Below are positions 16,075 to 23,255 of a DNA stretch of 24,849 nt, piece by piece (within the stretch, counting starts at the first letter, position 1; every line of letters starts with the position of its first letter). The notes under the pieces were generated by a model that was given only the letters and a program-made list of their open reading frames with translations, was not told the origin of the DNA and did not search any database. Where the stretch lies: the NCBI GenBank assembly GCA_002342025.1, contig DDPD01000073.1:1-24849 (forward strand), given 5' to 3'. Source of the stretch: Moraxellaceae bacterium UBA2477. Its GTDB lineage: Bacteria; Pseudomonadota; Gammaproteobacteria; Pseudomonadales; Moraxellaceae. A program made the translations under genes and the position numbers.

Positions 16075-16459
16075 AGCGCGGCAAGACATCCACTTGCGTC
16101 AGCACCGCATCGCTGTGGTGCAGCTCAATCTCGAAGCGGCCACTGTGCTTGGGCGTCCACTCTAAGCGCATGTTTTTGCCAGCCAGCAGCGGCAGTGTGA
16201 GGTCATCACCATGGATATGCAGTGTGTCATTACGGTCTGAGCCGACTTCCAGCGTGATGGTCTCCCCTACGCGCACCGCAAATTTTGCCGGGCCGGCGAC
16301 GCGCTGGCCTTGAGCCACCTGCCATTGAATCACCAGCCCCGGAGCCGCCATGGGCGTATCGGCAGCGGCAACCGCTTGTTCGGGCTTCGGCCAAAACCAC
16401 CATAAGCCAGACAACATGAGCACGGCGACCATAAGAAAAACAGCTAAGCGAGTGAGCAT
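16073..16459 (-). CDS. membrane-anchored cupredoxin-like domain protein
   Basis: The 128-residue protein has one N-terminal membrane segment (about 4-22, WWFWP at its end) and a periplasmic domain with a beta-sandwich pattern. Strands include AKFAVRVGETITLEVGSD, then DTLHIHGDDLTLPLLAGKNMRLEWTPKHSGRFEIELHHSD. This layout is that of small cupredoxin-fold proteins with a conserved xLHxHGxD loop and a final FEIELHH strand. There is no Cys in the whole protein, so a type 1 copper centre is impossible. Several His remain (HIHG, KHSG, LHH) and could bind a metal. The stop codon is inside its terminator stem. Function is unknown; a copper-related role is a guess. Confidence 0.65.
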   Translation of the reverse strand: MLTRLAVFLMVAVLMLSGLWWFWPKPEQAVAAADTPMAAPGLVIQWQVAQGQRVAGPAKFAVRVGETITLEVGSDRNDTLHIHGDDLTLPLLAGKNMRLEWTPKHSGRFEIELHHSDAVLTQVDVLPR

Positions 16460-16488
16460 GGGATTTTTCTTCTATTGACGATGCGGCG

Positions 16489-16516
16489 ACTCTAGCAAAA
16501 CAAACGCAGCAATCAA
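16489..16516 (-). promoter_or_regulatory. possible promoter of the cupredoxin-like gene
   Basis: On the minus strand TTGATT (16511-16516) and TAGAGT (16489-16494) are 16 bases apart, each matching four of six sigma-70 consensus bases. It lies 30 bases before the ATG. Weak evidence only. Confidence 0.3.
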
Positions 16517-16599
16517 GCCGTCCGAATTGCCTTATTCGTGTAGTTGTTTTTGTGCAGGCTTCGTCCTAACTTGCTAATACACTAGCTATGGAAGCCACT

Positions 16600-17514
16600 A
16601 TGAAGATCAATCAATTCGGCTTAAAGCCTTTAGACTTTCAAGCCACAAACGCACGACAAGCCACTAAAACTCTTACAAATGAATCGAATCATTTAAGTCG
16701 TCGAGGATTTTTAGTGACCTCGCTGGCGACCGGTTTTGCCCTTGCCTCCACGCCCCTCATGGCACAGGCCATCACCACCAGCACGCGCGGCTTAGTCGCC
16801 GGTGAAGTTAGCGTTCCGGTTAAGGGTGGACATATTCCAGCTTATCGCGCCATGCCAGCCAAACCGGGGAAGCATCCAACCATCGTGGTGATTCAAGAGA
16901 TTTTTGGCGTGCATGAGCACATCAAGGACATTTGCCGACGTCTCGCCAAAATGGGCTACTACGCCATCGCACCGGAGTTATTCGCTCGTCAAGGGGATGT
17001 ATCAAAGATGTCTGATATTGGCGAAATTTTGTCGCAGGTAGTCGCCAAAGTGCCGGACGCACAAGTCTTTGCCGACCTTGATTCCAGTATTGCTTTCGCA
17101 AAAGCCTCAGGCCACGCAGACACTAAAAAACTGGGCACCCTAGGCTTCTGCTACGGTGGCCGCATGGTCTGGCTTTACAACCAACACAACCCTCGTGTGA
17201 AGGCTGGCGTTGCATACTATGGCCTGCTCAGTGGTTTGAAATCTGAGATTAAGGCAAATGACCCGATTGATATTGCCGCCAGCCTAAAAGTGCCCACACT
17301 GGGACTCTATGCCGGTAGCGACAGCTTCATTCCCGACGCTGTTGTGGACCAAATGCGTGCTGAGCTGCAAAAATCCAACTCAGGCTCAGACATCGTGGTA
17401 TTTCCTGGCTTGAACCACGGCTTTAATGCGGACTATCGCCCCACTTATGATAAAGCGGCTGCGGATTATGCTTGGAAACTCGCCAGTGATTGGCTGAAGG
17501 AGCGCGGCGTGTAA
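16600..17514 (+). CDS. Tat-exported dienelactone hydrolase family protein
   Basis: Dienelactone hydrolases are alpha/beta-hydrolases with a Cys nucleophile. This 304-residue protein has an N-terminal stretch of about 30 residues, then a twin-arginine signal SRRGFL (33-38) with a hydrophobic segment and a likely cleavage after MAQA near residue 57. The enzyme domain shows VIQEIFGVHEHI, the nucleophile elbow GFCYGG with C184, D241 in AGSDSFIPD, and H273 in GLNHGF, which complete the triad. I start at the ATG at 16600 because GGAAG lies five bases before it; an ATG at 16588 has no such site. It is unusual that this family, mostly cytosolic in chloroaromatic catabolism, is exported here. No catabolic neighbours are seen, so the substrate is unknown. 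Confidence 0.87.
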   Translation: MKINQFGLKPLDFQATNARQATKTLTNESNHLSRRGFLVTSLATGFALASTPLMAQAITTSTRGLVAGEVSVPVKGGHIPAYRAMPAKPGKHPTIVVIQEIFGVHEHIKDICRRLAKMGYYAIAPELFARQGDVSKMSDIGEILSQVVAKVPDAQVFADLDSSIAFAKASGHADTKKLGTLGFCYGGRMVWLYNQHNPRVKAGVAYYGLLSGLKSEIKANDPIDIAASLKVPTLGLYAGSDSFIPDAVVDQMRAELQKSNSGSDIVVFPGLNHGFNADYRPTYDKAAADYAWKLASDWLKERGV

Positions 17515-17564
17515 CGCACAGGTCACCTAATTTGCAATCCAATCGCTCTTTCTAACAAATATCT

Positions 17565-17623
17565 TGCCGTACAGATACAACACCAAAACACATCACCTGC
17601 GCTGGTGTTGTATCAATACGGCA
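17565..17623. repeat. long inverted repeat ending at the histidine kinase start codon
   Basis: Arms of 21 bases (17565-17585 and 17603-17623) match at 19 positions. TGCCGTA pairs with TACGGCA, and GATACAACACCA pairs with TGGTGTTGTATC, separated by a two-by-two internal mismatch. The loop is 17 bases (17586-17602). The right arm ends at the A of the ATG at 17623 and covers the whole ribosome-binding region. No T run follows, so it is not a standard terminator for the upstream gene. Confidence 0.85.
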
Positions 17624-18777
17624 TGAATACTCTATCCACATCTCGCTGCCCATTCCCGCATCACGCCTCCTTGCCTGATCAAGTAGCTACGCCACCTGAT
17701 AGTAACGTGGACTTATATTTGGATACCGTTTTAGCCACGATCGCTGACGGCATTATCAGCATTAACGCGCTGGGTATTATTCAGCGAGCGAATGCATCCG
17801 CCCTCAACATGTTTGGGTATTGTGCAGACGAGGTCATTGGGAAAAATGTGTCTATGCTTATGCCCGAGCCTTATCGGTCTCGTCATGACAGCATTTTAGC
17901 GAGAAAGTCTGGCCCGTCCCGGCCCGATCTTTTCGGCCCCGTGCTCGAGCTTCAGGGGGAACGTAAAGACGGAAGTGTTTTTGATATTGGCATGGCCATT
18001 TCAATCTTGCCGACCAGCTCCAGTAGCCAATATGTCAGTGTAATTCGCGATATCACCCAGCAAAAAAAACTAGACCATTTGCGCCAGTCGCTCGTTTCCG
18101 TCATGAGTCATGAGTTACGCACGCCACTTACAGCGATTATTGGCGCCTTGTCCATGCTGAAAACACCGGCGTTGGTCAGCATTTCAGATCAAGCCATGGA
18201 GTTTGTGAACATGGCGCTACGCAATAGCATTCGCCTACAAAAGCTCACTCAGCAACTTCTAGATGCCGAACAACTCAGTAACGCAACCATTGATATCCCC
18301 TTGGCCAGTCACGAGCTTGGCCCGATTATTCAACAGGCCTTAGATGAGCTTTATCCGCTAGCTACGTTGCATAGCGTTCAATTACCTAGTGCAGCGCCCC
18401 ATCTTGGCCGGTGGGTTTGGGCCGATAGCTTTCGACTTAAGCACGTCATTTCGTCCCTGCTCGATAATGCCATTCGATACTCAAGCACCGGTAGTCGAAT
18501 CGAATTCGCAATATCCGAATTAGATTGCCAAAAATTACGTATTCACATTAAAGACTTTGGCAGGGGCATATCGAATGATTTACAAAAAACGATTTTCCAA
18601 CCGTTTGCCAGCGCATTTGAAGATTCCTCTGCCTCTAGAGCAGGACTAGGACTTAGCCTGCCAATCGCGCGGGGCTTTATGCAACAAATGCAGGGCGATA
18701 TCGGTATTTTAGAATCCTCGTCGAAAGGCACGACGCTTTACATTGATCTACTGATTGCGGCACCTACCTCAACCTAA
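17623..18777 (+). CDS. orphan cytoplasmic PAS-domain sensor histidine kinase (FixL-like PAS)
   Basis: The 384-residue protein has a PAS domain (about 33-146) and a complete kinase core: H-box SHELRTP with H163, N-box LLDNAIRYSS with N282, G1 DFGRGIS (311-317), F-box IFQPFA and G2 GLGL (341-344). No membrane segment is present, so it is cytosolic. The PAS segment GYCADEVIGKNVSMLMPEPYRSRHDS resembles FixL and keeps the His (H88) in the position of the FixL haem ligand, but the following GIGR motif is not present. Haem binding is therefore uncertain. The start is uncertain: ATG 17623, with GTG 17605 in frame, both inside a long inverted repeat and without a good Shine-Dalgarno site. No response regulator gene is adjacent. 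Codon use is more AT-rich than in neighbouring genes. Confidence 0.85.
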   Translation: MNTLSTSRCPFPHHASLPDQVATPPDSNVDLYLDTVLATIADGIISINALGIIQRANASALNMFGYCADEVIGKNVSMLMPEPYRSRHDSILARKSGPSRPDLFGPVLELQGERKDGSVFDIGMAISILPTSSSSQYVSVIRDITQQKKLDHLRQSLVSVMSHELRTPLTAIIGALSMLKTPALVSISDQAMEFVNMALRNSIRLQKLTQQLLDAEQLSNATIDIPLASHELGPIIQQALDELYPLATLHSVQLPSAAPHLGRWVWADSFRLKHVISSLLDNAIRYSSTGSRIEFAISELDCQKLRIHIKDFGRGISNDLQKTIFQPFASAFEDSSASRAGLGLSLPIARGFMQQMQGDIGILESSSKGTTLYIDLLIAAPTST

Positions 18778-18790
18778 GCGATGTATTTAC

Positions 18791-18831
18791 AGGCCGCCTT
18801 AGCTAGCCATTTTCGAGTACTATAGCGGCCT
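18791..18831. repeat. short inverted repeat upstream of rhlE
   Basis: AGGCCGC (18791-18797) pairs with GCGGCCT (18825-18831) around a 27-base spacer, in the 77-base gap between the kinase stop and rhlE. The T content after it is low, so a terminator role is weak. The rhlE promoter probably lies here but I cannot place it. Confidence 0.35.
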
Positions 18832-18854
18832 TCCTTGCTCCCCCCGGATATTCC

Positions 18855-20222
18855 ATGTCTTTTGCTGATCTCGGTCTCATGCCCGAGTTGCTGAGCGCGC
18901 TTAACGCCGTCGGCTACACCACACCCACTCCCATTCAGCAGCAGGCTATCCCTGTGGTGCTGTCTGGCCGTGACTTACTCGCTGCGGCTCAGACCGGTAC
19001 CGGCAAAACCGCCGGCTTCACGCTGCCACTACTCCAGCGCCTCAGCTCGACGCCGGTGCTGCACCCATCACCCAAGCATCGCATCCGTGCTTTGGTGCTC
19101 ACGCCCACGCGTGAGCTGGCCTCCCAGGTGGAAGAAAGTGTTCGCCAGTATGGCCAAGACCTGAACTTAAGCTCGATGGTGATGTTCGGTGGCGTCAATG
19201 CCAATCCGCAACGCGACCGCCTACGCAAGCGTCTGGACATTCTGGTAGCCACACCGGGCCGCCTGCTCGATCACGTAGGTCAGGGCTCGCTGGATCTTGG
19301 CGGTGTCGAGATTCTGGTGCTTGATGAGGCCGACCGCATGCTCGACATGGGCTTCATTCGCGACATCAAGCGCATTCTGGCGCTGTTGCCAAAGCAGCGC
19401 CAGAACCTGTTGTTCTCGGCCACTTTCGCGCCGGAAATTCGTAGCTTTGCGAGTTCGCTGCTGAATAACCCAGAGCGCATTGAAGTCGCGCCGCAGACCA
19501 CAACGGCTGAGCGCGTCACGCAGAAAATCTATCCCGTCGATCGGGACTCGAAAAAAGCCTTGCTGGAAAAACTCATTCTGGATGGTCAGTGGTCGCAGGT
19601 GCTGGTCTTTACCCGCACCAAGCACGGCGCTAATCGTCTCGCTGAAGGCTTGGCCAAAGACGGAATTCCAGCGATGGCGATTCATGGCAACAAGAGCCAA
19701 GGCGCTCGTGAAAAAGCACTCGGCGAGTTCAAGGCCAATCGCCTGCGCGTATTGGTCGCCACCGACATCGCCGCGCGCGGCATCGATATTGATGCCCTGC
19801 CGCATGTGGTGAATTACGAGCTGCCGAATGTACCCGAAGATTACGTGCATCGTATTGGCCGTACCGGTCGCGCCGGAGCCGGCGGTGAAGCAGTGTCGTT
19901 AGTGTGCGTGGATGAGCACAAGCTGCTGGCCGATATTGAACGCACTATCCGCCAGAAAATTGAACGTGTGATTGTGCCCGGCTTTGAACCCGATCCAAAC
20001 GCCAAGCCAGAGCCGCTGCGCAAACCGCAGCAGGCTCGTCCGCCGCGCCGCGACTCAGCGCCCCGTGGCGGCGCCGGTGGCAAGCCAGCAGGCAATAAAC
20101 CGGCGGGTGCCGGCAAGCCCGCCGGATCTGGCCGCCCTGCAGGTCAGCGCCCGAGTGGGCCGCGCACAGCGGGTGGCAACACGGGCGGGGGCAATCGCCG
20201 ACCGCCGCGTGCAGGCCTCTAA
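18855..20222 (+). CDS. rhlE: DEAD-box ATP-dependent RNA helicase RhlE
   Basis: This ATP-dependent RNA helicase is active in ribosome assembly and RNA turnover. The 455-residue protein starts MSFADLGLMPELLSALNAVGYTTPTPIQ (Q motif). It has motif I AQTGTGKT (45-52), Ia PTRELASQ, II DEAD (157-160), III SAT (188-190), and the second RecA domain with LVFTRTKHGANRLAE, ARGIDID and HRIGRTGRAG. The C-terminal tail of about 80 residues is basic and low in complexity, with repeated KPAG units, typical of RNA-contacting tails of RhlE-group helicases. GGATAT precedes the ATG. It converges on the crotonase gene with a one-base gap and no visible terminator. The RhlE subgroup is chosen from the N-terminus and the motif spacing. 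Confidence 0.93.
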   Translation: MSFADLGLMPELLSALNAVGYTTPTPIQQQAIPVVLSGRDLLAAAQTGTGKTAGFTLPLLQRLSSTPVLHPSPKHRIRALVLTPTRELASQVEESVRQYGQDLNLSSMVMFGGVNANPQRDRLRKRLDILVATPGRLLDHVGQGSLDLGGVEILVLDEADRMLDMGFIRDIKRILALLPKQRQNLLFSATFAPEIRSFASSLLNNPERIEVAPQTTTAERVTQKIYPVDRDSKKALLEKLILDGQWSQVLVFTRTKHGANRLAEGLAKDGIPAMAIHGNKSQGAREKALGEFKANRLRVLVATDIAARGIDIDALPHVVNYELPNVPEDYVHRIGRTGRAGAGGEAVSLVCVDEHKLLADIERTIRQKIERVIVPGFEPDPNAKPEPLRKPQQARPPRRDSAPRGGAGGKPAGNKPAGAGKPAGSGRPAGQRPSGPRTAGGNTGGGNRRPPRAGL

Positions 20223-20223
20223 A

Positions 20224-21102
20224 TCAGGCCTGTTTCCACCACGGATAAAACGCCGGCATGGCGCTAGCCTTGCTGGTGTACGCCGGGTCGCGCTTCTCGA
20301 GAAATGAGCTCACGCCTTCTTTGCCATCTTCCAGACTGGTGTAGAACATGGCCAGCGTATCAATACGATGCGCTTCAATGGGGTGCGGCTGAGCGGCGTT
20401 GCGATACAGCATCTGACGCGCAAAGGCGACCGCCACGGGCGACTTGTTCTGGCTGAACTTTCTCGCCAACTCATAGGCCGCTGGCAGCAACTCTTCTGGC
20501 GCATGAACTGAGCGCACCAACTTGCCGGTGAGTGCCTGCTCGGCCGTCAAGATGTCACCCGTATAGACCCACTCCAAGGCCTGCTGAATGCCAACGATGC
20601 GCGGCAGAAACCAGCTCGAACAGGCCTCGGGCACTACGCCAATTTTGCCGAAAACAAAGCCAATACGCGCTTTCTCTGAGGCCAGGCGAATATCCATCGC
20701 CAGCGTCATGGTGGCACCGATGCCAACAGCCGCGCCATTGATGGCACCAATCACCGGCTTCTTGCATTCGTAGATGGCCAGCGTGACACGACCACCGGTG
20801 TCGCGCACACCACGATGAATAGCCTCGTCATGCAGACGTTCGTGCATGTCCGCCAGCGTGGGTTGCTGCGTCTCATCCAAGCCGAAGACATTGCCCGGTA
20901 CCGACAGATCCATACCGGCACAGAAGGCACGACCACTTCCCGTTACGACGATCACAGCAACGTCATCATCTTCACTGGCTCGCTCAAATGCCGCGACCAG
21001 TTCATCGGCCATTTCGACCGTAAAGGCATTGAGTTGCTCGGGGCGGTTCAGTGTTAGCGTAAGAATACGGTCTTCAACACGATAATCGAGGGTGTTATAC
21101 AT
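20224..21102 (-). CDS. enoyl-CoA hydratase/isomerase (crotonase) family protein
   Basis: Crotonase-fold enzymes act on acyl-CoA thioesters, most often hydrating enoyl-CoA in fatty-acid or aromatic acid breakdown. The 292-residue protein begins MYNTLDYRVEDRILTLTLNRPEQLNAF. It has the first oxyanion-hole segment SGRAFCAGMDLS, the second AINGAAVGIGATMTLAMDIRLAS, and GKIGVVPEACSSWFLPRIVG with E159 at one usual acid position. The second acid common in classical hydratases (in the AxxxG segment before it) is not obvious, so the exact reaction is open. The ATG at 21102 has GGAG six bases upstream, so I did not use a longer open frame reaching 21177. It is divergent from the OsmC-family gene across 90 bases. 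Confidence 0.88.
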   Translation of the reverse strand: MYNTLDYRVEDRILTLTLNRPEQLNAFTVEMADELVAAFERASEDDDVAVIVVTGSGRAFCAGMDLSVPGNVFGLDETQQPTLADMHERLHDEAIHRGVRDTGGRVTLAIYECKKPVIGAINGAAVGIGATMTLAMDIRLASEKARIGFVFGKIGVVPEACSSWFLPRIVGIQQALEWVYTGDILTAEQALTGKLVRSVHAPEELLPAAYELARKFSQNKSPVAVAFARQMLYRNAAQPHPIEAHRIDTLAMFYTSLEDGKEGVSSFLEKRDPAYTSKASAMPAFYPWWKQA

Positions 21103-21192
21103 CGTTGACTCCAAAGCCAGGCCAGCACAATTTGCGTTTGTTTGTACGCGAGGTTGCTTGGCGACACAACCACTCACCGGATGAGATAAGCC

Positions 21193-21600
21193 ATGTCTGA
21201 AGCAAAATTAATTTCCGCCACCAGTGGTAACACGCCCTACCAAGTCTTGCTCAACGATGGCTTACACCAATGGCTTGCCGACGAACCTGCGCCACTGGGC
21301 GGTGGTGATAACGGGCCCAACCCCATATCCTTAGTGCTTTCAGGCTTGGGCGCTTGCACAGCCATTACCTTGTGCATGTACGCCAAACGCAAGGCATGGC
21401 CACTCGAGGGCGTGCACATCACGTTGTCACTGAGCGCTGTAAACACTGGCGAAACAAGCAACCAAATCACTCGACACATTAGTTTTAAAGGACCGTTAGA
21501 CGACGAGATGCGAAGCCGATTGCTGCAGGTGGCAGCTGCATGCCCAGTACACAAACTCCTATCCAACCCTATTCAAATTCATACCGAAGCAATTCACTGA
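21193..21600 (+). CDS. OsmC/Ohr family peroxide-reducing protein
   Basis: OsmC-family proteins are small thiol peroxidases that reduce organic hydroperoxides with a pair of Cys. The 135-residue protein has both: C55 in SGLGACTAITLCMYA and C117 in VAAACPVHKLL, the family positions. The PNPISLVLSGLGAC helix and the final strand IQIHTEAIH complete the fold. It belongs to the YhfA/OsmC-like branch rather than Ohr, judged from the C-terminal CPVHKLL motif. The ATG at 21193 has only a weak purine stretch upstream (GATGAGATAAG). It is divergent from the crotonase gene and 93 bases before the PiT start. A cytosolic location is expected. Confidence 0.88.
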   Translation: MSEAKLISATSGNTPYQVLLNDGLHQWLADEPAPLGGGDNGPNPISLVLSGLGACTAITLCMYAKRKAWPLEGVHITLSLSAVNTGETSNQITRHISFKGPLDDEMRSRLLQVAAACPVHKLLSNPIQIHTEAIH

Positions 21601-21617
21601 ACGCTTTTATGCGAGCT

Positions 21618-21646
21618 CCGTCATAATTCCTTCATAACTCTGTCAC
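21618..21646 (+). promoter_or_regulatory. Pho box of three 11-base-spaced repeats upstream of the PiT gene
   Basis: Three half-sites CCGTCAT (21618), CCTTCAT (21629) and CTGTCAC (21640) repeat at exactly 11 bases, the known PhoB layout of CTGTCAT repeats with four-base AT-rich spacers. Each matches five or six of seven consensus bases. A -10-like AATGAT lies at 21654-21659, eight bases after the last half-site, and the strong start ATG follows at 21694. PhoB control of the phosphate transporter is likely. Confidence 0.75.
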
Positions 21647-21693
21647 GGACGGGAATGATGGAAATTGAACATGTGCAAAAACTGGAGCGTGCT

Positions 21694-23238
21694 ATGAAAA
21701 AAGGCCGTTTAGAACAAGTGCGCTTTGGATTGGGACTGCTCTTTGTGTTGAGCGTCATGCTCTACACCGCCAGCCTCAATGACGGCAATGTCAGCATGAC
21801 CATGGTCATCGCGACCATGGTCGGCGCCTATATGGCCATGAACATCGGCGCCAATGATGTTGCTAATAATGTGGGGCCTGCGGTGGGCTCCAAAGCCATG
21901 CACCTCGGCACAGCCTTGGTGATTGCCGCCATTTTCGAAGCAGCAGGCGCCATCATTGCGGGCGGCGAGGTCGTTGGCACCATTCGAAACGGCATTATTG
22001 ATCCCGCCATGATTCCTGATACCGATGCCTTTGTTCGCCTCATGTTGGCAGCACTCATGGCTGGCGCACTCTGGCTCAATATTGCAACCGCAACCGGTGC
22101 TCCCGTGTCTACCACGCACTCGATCGTCGGCGCCGTTCTTGGCGCAGGCGTTGCCGCCGCAGGGATGGACATCGTTAATTGGGGGAAAATGGGCAGCATT
22201 GCCATGAGCTGAATTGTGTCACCGCTCATGGGCGCTTTAGTTGCTGCATTATTTCTCTACATCATTAAACGCAGCATTACCTACCAAAACGACATGATGA
22301 GCGCTGCACGGCGCGTGGTGCCTTGGCTGGTTGCCGCCATGGCATGGACCTTCACCACCTATCTGCTGCTGAAAGGCGCGAGCAAACTCATCACCATTTC
22401 TCTAACCGAAGCTGCCTCGATTGGCTTCGCTGTGGCAGTCGTTACGTTACTGATTTTGAAATGGCGTTTACGCAATGAGCAACAAGATGATCGCCAAGGA
22501 AAGTCGGGCGTTAACAGCCTATTCAATGTGCCGTTGATTTTTGCAGCCGCCTTGCTCAGCTTTGCACATGGCTCTAACGATGTGGCTAATGCCATTGGGC
22601 CGTTGGCGGCCATTGTTGATGTGTATAGTTCCAGCGCCCGTGAAATTCATAGCGATGCGCTAATTCCATTGTGGGTCATGCTCATCGGGGCCATCGGTAT
22701 CGCCTTGGGTTTGGCGCTATACGGCCCGAAAGTGATTCGCACCATTGGCTCCGAAATCACCGAGTTGGACCAAATGCGGGCGTTTTGTATTGCCATGGCT
22801 GCAACGCTAACCGTCATCATCGCCAGCCAACTTGGCATGCCGGTCAGCTCCACGCATATCGCGGTTGGCGGTGTTTTTGGTGTGGGCTTTCTACGTGAAT
22901 ACCTAAAGCACAATTTCGATCGCATGGTGAGTGACATTAAAGCGCACCACCCTGAAGGTGATCAGGTCGCCATTGATCTGTTCATTGCCGAGTTCACTGC
23001 AGCGGATATTCATCAGAAAGGCTCCATGATCCGCGACCTGAAAGCACGCGCGAAGGTCGATCAGGATCCAGCGCATTTCTCCAAGTTAGAGCGCAAAGGT
23101 CTGCGCAAGGTCTATCGCAAAGAACTAGTTAAGCGCTCGCAGCTACTTCGAATTGCAGCAGCATGGGTCATTACCGTTCCGGCAACGGCACTCATGGCCA
23201 CAGTCATTTACTTTCTGATTACCGGCATCATGGCCTAA
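21694..23238 (+). pseudogene. PiT-family inorganic phosphate transporter interrupted by one in-frame TGA
   Basis: PiT proteins import phosphate with H+ or Na+. The 515-codon frame has both family repeats, GANDVANNVGPAVGS in the first half and HGSNDVANAIGPLAA in the second, with TGAPVSTTHSIVGA and GMPVSSTHIAVGGVFG and about ten membrane segments. A hydrophilic domain (about 422-490) precedes the last membrane segment. TGA at 22210-22212 (codon 173) interrupts the frame in IAMS-stop-IVSPLMG, where family members usually have Trp. The rest of the frame has no other damage, so one TGG to TGA change explains it. The start at ATG 21694 has GGAG six bases upstream; ATG 21655 falls in the predicted -10. 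A GTG at 22216 could restart the second half. Alternatives: read-through or sequence error. Confidence 0.85.
22210..22212 (+). other. in-frame TGA stop inside the PiT transporter gene
   Basis: Reading AGC TGA ATT GTG TCA in the PiT frame gives S-stop-I-V-S. Coding continues open for 342 codons afterwards in the same frame. The expected residue is Trp (TGG). Other genes in the window use TGA as a normal stop (dnaJ) and TGG for Trp, so the genetic code is standard. Confidence 0.9.
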
Positions 23239-23255
23239 GCCAATCTCGGCGTGCG

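Noticed and set aside
20040..20220. Repeat array in the end of rhlE
   Set aside because: The repeated KPAG-type codons encode the low-complexity basic tail typical of RhlE helicases; this is coding repetition, not a DNA repeat element.
22210..22212. Selenocysteine or alternative genetic code at the PiT TGA
   Set aside because: The expected residue is Trp, not Cys; no obvious selenocysteine hairpin follows; TGA ends dnaJ and other genes normally, so the code is standard.
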